From the NCBI GenBank assembly GCA_015665265.1, contig JADFAM010000010.1, positions 1 through 41,695 on the forward strand: 41,695 nt of DNA, read 5' to 3'. The notes below the pieces were generated by a model that was not told the DNA's origin, made no database searches, and saw nothing but the letters and a program-made list of their open reading frames with translations. The DNA is from Flavobacterium sp. (GTDB lineage: Bacteria > Bacteroidota > Bacteroidia > Flavobacteriales > Flavobacteriaceae). Both the position numbers and the translations under genes were made by a program. Of this stretch, positions 35,324-41,695 are shown piece by piece (the stretch's first letter is position 1; each line of letters starts with the position of its first letter).

Positions 35324-35491
35324 TTGAACCAGCATATTAAATATTGTGAAATATGTAATAACGATTTCAATACCATGTTTAGGATACAATATAGATATCC
35401 TAAGTAATGGGTATTTGTTTGTAAAGAATGTTTAATCAAAGTAAGGGACGATAATAGCAGTTATAAATACGGTAGTACCTGGAAGAAATAA
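35324..35491 (+). pseudogene. 55-codon zinc-knuckle gene, copy 2, with TAA at codon 28
   Basis: Aligned codon for codon with copy 1 (21839-22006). It starts TTG AAC CAG CAT ATT AAA (MNQHIK) and keeps YCEICNNDF and WVFVCKECLIKVR up to YKYGSTWKK. Codon 28 is TAA where copy 1 has GAA (PK-stop-W against PKEW). About 20 bases after the stop are also shared (ATTAAATTTGATTTA). The rest of the gap 35287-35587 holds no gene that I can see. Confidence 0.7.
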
Positions 35492-35587
35492 GGATTAAAT
35501 TTGATTTAGCTTACTCAAACTTAATCGACTTTTAAATAGTATCAGCTTTTTTTACTGAAAACAAGAATCAATTTAGACACTAATTAC

Positions 35588-37729
35588 CTATTTAAAATCT
35601 TTAATTTTATTGGATGAATAGCACTTTTGAGAGTCATCACTATTATTGGATGCCACATCATTTGTCAATACATATTTAGATATCAAACTATCATCGTTTA
35701 ATTGATTTAATGTTTGAAAATCTACATCAACATTTGTATAATCAATATCTTTTATTATACCTGAATGTACATTGCCAACACAAATATTTGAAAAATGGTT
35801 GCCCCCATCAGAATAAATAAGTTGTGAATACATATTTTTATAGTTTACAGAATCACCAATTGAGTATTCCTCGATACCAGAATAATTATCTGATGATTTT
35901 ATAACTGAGTCTTCATAATCTTTATTACTACAAGACATAGATTGAGGTAAATAAACATAACAAACAGGATTTTCTTTATTACAACCCAAAAATCTCAATA
36001 CTTTATAAAATTTTATCAGGTTATTAAATTTTGGTTTATTTTGTTTCCACTGAGTATTTTTGTCATTAACAAAATGATAAGCAGTTTTCACATTATTTAC
36101 ATTCCAACGACCAAGATCTTGATTAAAAGAAGAAGCTCCATAAAACATATTAGTCATATTCATAACATTACTTACATTCCAATTACTAATATCTTGGTTG
36201 AAGACTGTTCCATTAATATCTTTAAATTGGTGGAATAAAGAGATATTATTTACCGTTTTCTTATTAAAGTAAAACAAACGTCTCATATTAACAACATTAC
36301 TTACATCCCAGCTACCAATGTTCTGATTAAAAGCAACAGCATAAGAAAACATATTATTCATATCAATAACATTACTTACATCCCAGTTACTAATATCTTG
36401 ATTAAAATAGAATGTATCTCCAAACATAGAAGACATGTTTATCACATTACCTACATCCCAATTACTGATATCTTGATTGAAAATTGAGTTACTAAACATT
36501 CCCTTCATATTTGTTACATTGCTTACATCCCAGTTACCTATATCTTGATTGAATCCGATTAAATTACCTTCTTGAGATTCACCTGTGCCTGCAAACATAT
36601 AATGCATGTCTTTTACACTAGAAACATCCCAGCTACTTATGTTCTGATTAAAAATAGGAGTATTAAAAAACATTAAAGACATATCAGTGACCTTACTTAC
36701 GCCCCAATTACCAATGTTCTGATTAAAATATCTATTATGACCAAACATACCGAGCATACTTTCAACATTACTTACATCCCAATTGCTTATATTTTGATTG
36801 AAAATTGATCTACTAAACATATAACTCATATCAATAACATTACTTACATCCCAATTGCTGATATCCGGATTGTAAGGTGCGCCCGAAAACATACTCCTCA
36901 TATTAGTAACATTGCTAACGTCCCATCGACCTATTTCACCTCTGTCTTTGGTTAAGTCTTTGATATAGTCTTTTTGTTTGACTGAAACAGAAGAAAATGG
37001 ATGAGGAACTCCAAAACCTTTAAACATATAAGACATATCAGTGACCTTACTTACGTTCCAGCTGCTTATATCCTGTTTAAAAGAATCAGCACCAAAGAAC
37101 ATATATGACATATCGGTTACATTACTGACATCCCATTTACTTATATCTGCATTAAAATTGTTTTTATATTTTATAAGTTTTCCAACATTAGAATGTCTTT
37201 TAAACATATAATCATTTTTAACATAAAATGAACATGGGTCTAACAAATAATCAATACCCGCAGGTAGAATTTTCACACTATCTTTTGAATTTTTTATACT
37301 TGTTCTTCCAGAAACCTTTATATAAAAATTACTACTACTAGCACTTTTATTATTAAGATCCATTAATAATTCCATCCAAAACCCCCGAATTTTAATATCA
37401 CTTTCATTGACCATATTATCTAACAATTCAAACACATTAATATTTTTATTATCTCTAATAGCAGTTAAAATTTTGACAACATTATTTTCAACTTGTATTT
37501 TTTTTGGTTTTTTCATATCAAAAATGTTAAAAGCATCTTTCATATTTGTTACATTACTTACATCCCAATCTGGCATAGCTCCATATTCACTGGAGCTACA
37601 CATTCCGTCACCAGGGCTCATTGTTAAGCAAGTTTTAATGGCTTCTGAAAAATTATAATCTGTAATGGGAGTTTGAGAATAAGTTGAAAAGGTTATTACA
37701 AAGAATAGAGCGGTTAGTAGATTTTTCAT
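35588..37729 (-). CDS. BspA-like (DUF285) protein without a T9SS domain
   Basis: 713 aa. The signal peptide (LLTALFFVITFSTYSQ) is followed by the same cap as in the giant adhesin ([35 protein letters not shown]). A 120-residue insertion without repeats comes next (near 70-190), then about 15 DUF285 units (about 190-575) such as [16 protein letters not shown]. The C-terminal 130 residues are unlike a sorting domain and contain several cysteines (GCNKENPVCYVYL, MSCSNKD, QKCYSS), perhaps disulfide-bonded. Export is likely, but the route to the surface is unclear. It is the last gene of the secretin cluster, 21 bases after the YihY-family gene. Confidence 0.85.
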   Translation of the reverse strand: MKNLLTALFFVITFSTYSQTPITDYNFSEAIKTCLTMSPGDGMCSSSEYGAMPDWDVSNVTNMKDAFNIFDMKKPKKIQVENNVVKILTAIRDNKNINVFELLDNMVNESDIKIRGFWMELLMDLNNKSASSSNFYIKVSGRTSIKNSKDSVKILPAGIDYLLDPCSFYVKNDYMFKRHSNVGKLIKYKNNFNADISKWDVSNVTDMSYMFFGADSFKQDISSWNVSKVTDMSYMFKGFGVPHPFSSVSVKQKDYIKDLTKDRGEIGRWDVSNVTNMRSMFSGAPYNPDISNWDVSNVIDMSYMFSRSIFNQNISNWDVSNVESMLGMFGHNRYFNQNIGNWGVSKVTDMSLMFFNTPIFNQNISSWDVSSVKDMHYMFAGTGESQEGNLIGFNQDIGNWDVSNVTNMKGMFSNSIFNQDISNWDVGNVINMSSMFGDTFYFNQDISNWDVSNVIDMNNMFSYAVAFNQNIGSWDVSNVVNMRRLFYFNKKTVNNISLFHQFKDINGTVFNQDISNWNVSNVMNMTNMFYGASSFNQDLGRWNVNNVKTAYHFVNDKNTQWKQNKPKFNNLIKFYKVLRFLGCNKENPVCYVYLPQSMSCSNKDYEDSVIKSSDNYSGIEEYSIGDSVNYKNMYSQLIYSDGGNHFSNICVGNVHSGIIKDIDYTNVDVDFQTLNQLNDDSLISKYVLTNDVASNNSDDSQKCYSSNKIKDFK

Positions 37730-37750
37730 AAAAAAATTTTAATGGATTTT

Positions 37751-38617
37751 TCATTTTAGAACTTCAGTATTTTTTATTTTTACAGCTTCCTCATTTGGAA
37801 GAATTTCATAACCTAATCTATCACTTACTATTTTAATAAAAGATGCTCCTAAAAAAATAATTTGTGAAGTATAATATATCCAAACCATTAATAGAGCTAT
37901 CATACTTGCCGATCCAAAAGTAGAATAAATGTGGCTATGTTTGATATAAATTCCTATAGCAATTTTTCCAAAAAAAAATAAAAATGCTGTAAATAAACCT
38001 CCATAAATTATAGCTTTAATATGTATTTTAGCATCTCCTAAAAATCGAAACATTAATGAAAGACACACGCATATTATAATAAACGATACTATATGTTCAT
38101 AGAAATATATGAATTTATAATCAATTTGTAAACTTTCACTATGTTTTAAAATAAAATAACTCAAGGTTGTATAGATAGAAATTATAAAAAATAATAATAC
38201 TAGCAAAAAAAAAGAGACAAGATGCCTTGAAAAATAATTTATAATAGTACTTTTAGGCTTTGACTTGATACTCCAAACATCATTTAACGAGTTGTGAACT
38301 TGATTAAACATTCCAGAGGCACTAAAACATAAAGTTATAAAACCGATTATTGAAGTCAATATACTATTGTGATTGGTATGTTGATTTTTAATGATATTTT
38401 GGATTTGCATTGAAGCTTCATTTCCTAAAATGTCTTTAAATTGATTATAAATTTCTCCAGAAACTGCTTGTTTTCCAAAAAATAATCCTAATAGAGAAGT
38501 AGCAATTATTATAATTGGTAATATAGAAAAGACAGCATAATAAGCTAAAGCTGCACCTTTTTGAAAAGTATTGCTAATTAAAAAATGATCAAAAATCTCT
38601 CGTATAAATTTTATCAT
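37751..38617 (-). CDS. YihY/BrkB-family inner-membrane protein
   Basis: 288 aa with about six membrane helices. Family landmarks are FQKGAALAYYAVFSILPIIII near the N-terminus, SASGMFNQVHNSLNDVWSIK in the middle, and IYSTFGSASMIALLMVWIYYTSQIIFLGASF near the end. The family was long misnamed ribonuclease BN; its role is unknown, possibly transport. The gene is 36 bases after the AI-2E-family gene. Confidence 0.9.
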   Translation of the reverse strand: MIKFIREIFDHFLISNTFQKGAALAYYAVFSILPIIIIATSLLGLFFGKQAVSGEIYNQFKDILGNEASMQIQNIIKNQHTNHNSILTSIIGFITLCFSASGMFNQVHNSLNDVWSIKSKPKSTIINYFSRHLVSFFLLVLLFFIISIYTTLSYFILKHSESLQIDYKFIYFYEHIVSFIIICVCLSLMFRFLGDAKIHIKAIIYGGLFTAFLFFFGKIAIGIYIKHSHIYSTFGSASMIALLMVWIYYTSQIIFLGASFIKIVSDRLGYEILPNEEAVKIKNTEVLK

Positions 38618-38653
38618 TATAAATTAGTTTTAATTGTCCTTAGTTATTTAAAT

Positions 38654-39790
38654 TTAAGTTTTAAAAACTTCCTGATAAGGATGTAAAAAATATTGTTTAA
38701 ATAAAATGATTATAAGACCGGTCATCGGGATAGCAAGAAGTAATCCTGGTATGCCTAAGAGATAACTCCAAACACTAATGGCTAAAGTAATAATTACAGG
38801 ATTTATACCTATGTTTTTTTCCATAATTCGTGGAGTAAGAATTAATTCTTCTATGATACTTGCTAAAATAAAAATACCTAAAACAATACAAAAGTAGAAT
38901 AAAAAACCATGAGGATTTTCTACAGAGAGAATTAAACAGCCAACAGATAGAGGTATGAGAGCGATATACTGTAAATAAGAAATATATGAAAGCAAGACTA
39001 TTAATAAAGTAATTAGAATAGTACCTGGCATATCCAAAATTATAAAAGACACAAGGTAAATTGGAGATAGAAGTAAAACTATTTTTGTTCTTAATTTAAA
39101 ATATTTGACAAAACTTTTATTGAAATCATCAATGATCGTATGAAATATTGATTTTATTTTACCACCAAAATATTTTTCACGAATCTTGATGAAGTAATCA
39201 AGATGAAATAAAATAAGAATAAAATAACCAATTGTGGAAAAGAAAATAAATGTAAAACTAAAACTAGGTTGTATTGTTTCAGCCTCCTTTTTTTGACGAT
39301 GAAATACAGAAGTTAGCTTTTCAAAACCACTCTTAATAGACTCTGTATCTAATTGCGAGTAATCCATATTCTTTAAGCCAGAAATAACCGAGTCGGATTT
39401 ATATTTTAGAGATTTTTTTAAACTTTCAAAATCATAAATATCAGCAATATATTCATTTACTTTTTGAGCTGTTTTATTTAACTTTTCTTTATCAATTTTT
39501 GTTATTTGGATAAAACTTTGATTGAGTCTTTTAAAATCTCTATTTATATATCGGGTACAAAAAATTAAAAAAAGAATAAGTCCTCCTGCTTTTATTGCCA
39601 AAAAAATTGTAGTGGCTAGATTTCTATTTTTTACAATCTTCTGTATTCTCAAAATGGCTGGGTAAACAGAAAATGCAAGGAGCATTCCTAGTATAAATGG
39701 TAAAAAAATACCGTATAAATAGAAAAAAGAAATGGAAAAACAAAGTAAAAATAATGTAACCAAAATTACATTATTATATTTTTTTAACAT
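38654..39790 (-). CDS. AI-2E family transporter (PerM-like)
   Basis: 378 aa, about seven to eight helices in the usual layout: two near the N-terminus, a long soluble loop (about 95-165), then the conserved C-terminal bundle with IIEELILTPRIMEKNIGINPVIITLAISVW and LLAIPMTGLIIILFKQYF. Members of this family export varied solutes or drive Na+/H+ antiport, so the AI-2 name is not evidence of autoinducer export. It starts 26 bases after the DcrB-like gene. Confidence 0.9.
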   Translation of the reverse strand: MLKKYNNVILVTLFLLCFSISFFYLYGIFLPFILGMLLAFSVYPAILRIQKIVKNRNLATTIFLAIKAGGLILFLIFCTRYINRDFKRLNQSFIQITKIDKEKLNKTAQKVNEYIADIYDFESLKKSLKYKSDSVISGLKNMDYSQLDTESIKSGFEKLTSVFHRQKKEAETIQPSFSFTFIFFSTIGYFILILFHLDYFIKIREKYFGGKIKSIFHTIIDDFNKSFVKYFKLRTKIVLLLSPIYLVSFIILDMPGTILITLLIVLLSYISYLQYIALIPLSVGCLILSVENPHGFLFYFCIVLGIFILASIIEELILTPRIMEKNIGINPVIITLAISVWSYLLGIPGLLLAIPMTGLIIILFKQYFLHPYQEVFKT

Positions 39791-39816
39791 ACAAAAGTCT
39801 CTAATAGATTAAATAC

Positions 39817-40440
39817 CTATTTTATTATAAAACTATCAAATATTTTTTCTCCAATAGCTTGGTAGTCCTTAAATTTATCCTCTTGACATGTGAGTGTCAA
39901 AACATAAGCTTTATTTTTTTCAACCCAATAATACTGCTCGTATTGTAACCTTAAACCTTCTTTTGAGACACCAGTATATATAACCTTTTGGTGAGAGATT
40001 CCATTAACGTTAATTAGATCACTTGAAATAATTTTTCCACCAGAACTTGTATTCTTATTTTTTATTTCAACAATTGAGCGTTCAGTATACTCTTTGAGGT
40101 TAATAATAGTTCGAGAGTCAATATCAAAACCTCCTAGATCTTGAATAATTAGATTGATATTGGTTCTAAACTTTTCACTCTTTGATACTAATGGACTAAA
40201 CAGAATAAAAGAGGTTCTATCTTCTCCTGAAGTATTTACTTCCCAACTTGGAGGGTGTTTAATAGTATAATTTTCTTTCGACAAAATTTTCCAATTATCA
40301 CCATCTATTCTGTGTAATTCTTGTGTCAAAGGATTTGATAGGTTTCCTGCCTTATTTCTAATATCTTTGTGAATCTTTTGTCCAAAAGATGTGAAACTTG
40401 TCAAAAGTAAAAGGAATAAAATTATATTTATTTTTTTCAT
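39817..40440 (-). CDS. Secreted DcrB/PsbP-like protein
   Basis: 207 aa. The signal peptide (MKKINIILFLLLLTSFTSFG) is followed by a domain typical of the PsbP/DcrB (DUF1795-like) fold: YTIKHPPSWEV, a middle strand pattern (FRTNINLIIQDL), then YYWVEKNKAYVLTLTC and the final KIFDSFIIK. It is likely periplasmic. No enzymatic residues are known for this family. The gene starts 37 bases after the secretin-like gene and belongs to the same unit. Confidence 0.75.
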   Translation of the reverse strand: MKKINIILFLLLLTSFTSFGQKIHKDIRNKAGNLSNPLTQELHRIDGDNWKILSKENYTIKHPPSWEVNTSGEDRTSFILFSPLVSKSEKFRTNINLIIQDLGGFDIDSRTIINLKEYTERSIVEIKNKNTSSGGKIISSDLINVNGISHQKVIYTGVSKEGLRLQYEQYYWVEKNKAYVLTLTCQEDKFKDYQAIGEKIFDSFIIK

Positions 40441-40477
40441 TTTTTAGAAATTAGTTTAAATGAATGAATTTTTATGT

Positions 40478-41695
40478 TTAGTTAGTGTTAATATTAATAC
40501 TATTTTTTAGTTTATTATCATCAAATAAAACATTACGATTATTACTAAAAGGATTCTTTTTGTAAACAGTAACGTATATGACAGTTTCTATAGTAGCTGT
40601 TCTATTTAATTTTCTAGAAAATAAATTACCAATTAGTGGGATATCTTTGAGTAATGGAATTCCACCTTTTGATCTGATTTCTTCTTCTTTAATAAGTCCA
40701 CCAATAATTAATGTTTGTCTGTCTTCCATCTCAATTTTTGTATCAATATCTCTACTTTCTATTGAGTACTCACCTTCAGATGTAAATGGAACAAATTCTG
40801 AAATTGTACCTTTTAAAGATAAATTAATAATTGAACCTGAAATAGATGACGGTGTAATATTAAGTTTTATTCCAGCAGTTAATTTTTTTAATGTGGTAGT
40901 TAATCCATTCATTGATGCTGCTTGTAATTGAACATATTTATCTTCAGTAATATCAATTGATGCTGCATTTCCATCTTGTGTTGACAATCGAGGATTTTGG
41001 TAAATTTTAGCTGAGCTTTTTTCGACTAATGCTTGAAGGTTAAGTTTAAATGCTTGATTAGCTGCTGCCCCAAGATTGTAGGTTAAGTCTATATTTCCGT
41101 TTGCTGCTCCCGGAGTAAAACTGGATGAATCAAAATTTCCATAACTACCATTAGTTATATCTATTCCCCATTTAAAACCGTCTTGATGAAAATATTCTAC
41201 AACTAAAAGCTCTACAGTAAATGTATCTTTTGCTGTATCTAGTGTATTTATAAGATCTACTGTATCTATTACATCATTTACTTTTCCAAAGATAATTAAA
41301 GAACCAGATTTTGAAATTTCAACAATTTTTGTATTTAAATCAAATTTGTGGATATTATCTAGGATTGTTGATGTTGATATAAATTTAGTTTTATGTAAGA
41401 ATTTAATATCATCTAAATAATTTTTAGAAGATTTAGTATATACGTTCCAATCATTATTTGTCTTCTTAATTATATATTTAGAGCCAGACATTAAATGGTT
41501 TATCAAATTATCAAAACTTCCACTTGTAATATTTATGTTTTCCACATAAGAATAATCACCGTATGTAAAGACCTTTACACCAAGAATGCTTGCTGTTTTT
41601 TTTATTAATTCATCAACTTTTCCACTTTCATTGATAAATGTTACTTTTCCATTATTGACTTTTATTTTTCCATAGATGTTTAAGGGTTGTAGTAA
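40478..41695 (-). CDS. Secretin-like protein (GspD/PilQ type), N-terminus beyond the window
   Basis: The frame is open to the window edge. The GTG at 41545 is an internal codon, because upstream codons continue in frame (NIYGKIKVNNGKVTFINES) as the start of an STN/N0-like domain. The secretin domain is well marked: FTVELLVVEYFHQDG, SAKIYQNPRLSTQDGNAAS, and the C-terminal signature LIIGGLIKEEEIRSKGGIPL then LKDIPLIGNLFSRK. It would form an outer-membrane ring for a type II-like or type IV pilus-like machine. No ATPase or pilin gene is in the window. It heads the five-gene minus-strand cluster. Confidence 0.85.
   Translation of the reverse strand, partial: LLQPLNIYGKIKVNNGKVTFINESGKVDELIKKTASILGVKVFTYGDYSYVENINITSGSFDNLINHLMSGSKYIIKKTNNDWNVYTKSSKNYLDDIKFLHKTKFISTSTILDNIHKFDLNTKIVEISKSGSLIIFGKVNDVIDTVDLINTLDTAKDTFTVELLVVEYFHQDGFKWGIDITNGSYGNFDSSSFTPGAANGNIDLTYNLGAAANQAFKLNLQALVEKSSAKIYQNPRLSTQDGNAASIDITEDKYVQLQAASMNGLTTTLKKLTAGIKLNITPSSISGSIINLSLKGTISEFVPFTSEGEYSIESRDIDTKIEMEDRQTLIIGGLIKEEEIRSKGGIPLLKDIPLIGNLFSRKLNRTATIETVIYVTVYKKNPFSNNRNVLFDDNKLKNSININTN

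Noticed and set aside
41546..41695. Taking GTG at 41545 as the start of the secretin-like protein
   Set aside because: The frame is open and protein-like up to the window edge, so the gene is partial and its real start lies outside.

Overview
The window is AT-rich chromosomal DNA from a member of the Bacteroidota, most likely family Flavobacteriaceae. The support is: several secreted proteins ending in type A type IX secretion (T9SS) sorting domains; KdsA and an Mpl-type Mur ligase (Gram-negative envelope); promoter-like TAnnTTTG boxes; almost no Shine-Dalgarno sequences; and a one-piece tmRNA with the tag GEDNYALAA. Genus cannot be told from this sequence alone.

Layout. 1-4643: tail of a T9SS protein, a 56-aa peptide with a Tat-like leader, a terminator, a 1030-aa secreted endonuclease I with FN3, lamin-tail and T9SS domains, and a PqqD-like/HPr-kinase-like fusion protein. 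The upstream tail is almost identical to the end of the nuclease gene, so this is a tandem duplication. 4649-9688: core genes (mpl, M28 lipoprotein peptidase, kdsA, a membrane protein, a saccharopine/alanine dehydrogenase-like oxidoreductase). 9798-10189: tmRNA with promoter and terminator.

10285-22120: an accessory, defence-type region starting next to the tmRNA. It holds a complete type I restriction-modification operon (hsdM-hsdS-hsdR-ygjP on the minus strand, three successive TAATG overlaps), a frameshifted gene after ygjP, and a divergent 749-aa protein with a degenerate adenine-methylase domain, an HsdS-like segment and a HEPN-like C-terminus. Small genes follow, punctuated by a repeated 'MPMV-stop' tail, then a 55-codon zinc-knuckle gene interrupted by TAA.

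22323-35491: surface-protein region. It has a 1352-aa BNR/PKD/LamG T9SS protein, a 2104-aa BspA-like (DUF285) T9SS adhesin built of large internal repeats whose start codon lies inside a 40-bp perfect palindrome, a Crp/Fnr regulator upstream of it, a lipoprotein, and a second copy of the zinc-knuckle gene, interrupted by a different TAA. A dispersed intergenic repeat followed each time by a hairpin occurs at four places (22033, 26369, 26519, 33731).

35588-41695: a tightly spaced minus-strand cluster. In transcription order it is a secretin-like protein (cut by the window edge), a DcrB/PsbP-like secreted protein, an AI-2E-family transporter, a YihY/BrkB-family membrane protein, and a second BspA-like protein that lacks a T9SS domain.

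The best candidates for something undescribed are: the pseudo-methylase/HEPN-like fusion beside the type I system; the twin 55-codon genes with complementary in-frame stops; the peptide plus PqqD-HprK kinase pair; the palindrome over the adhesin start; and the repeat-plus-hairpin element with compensatory stem changes.
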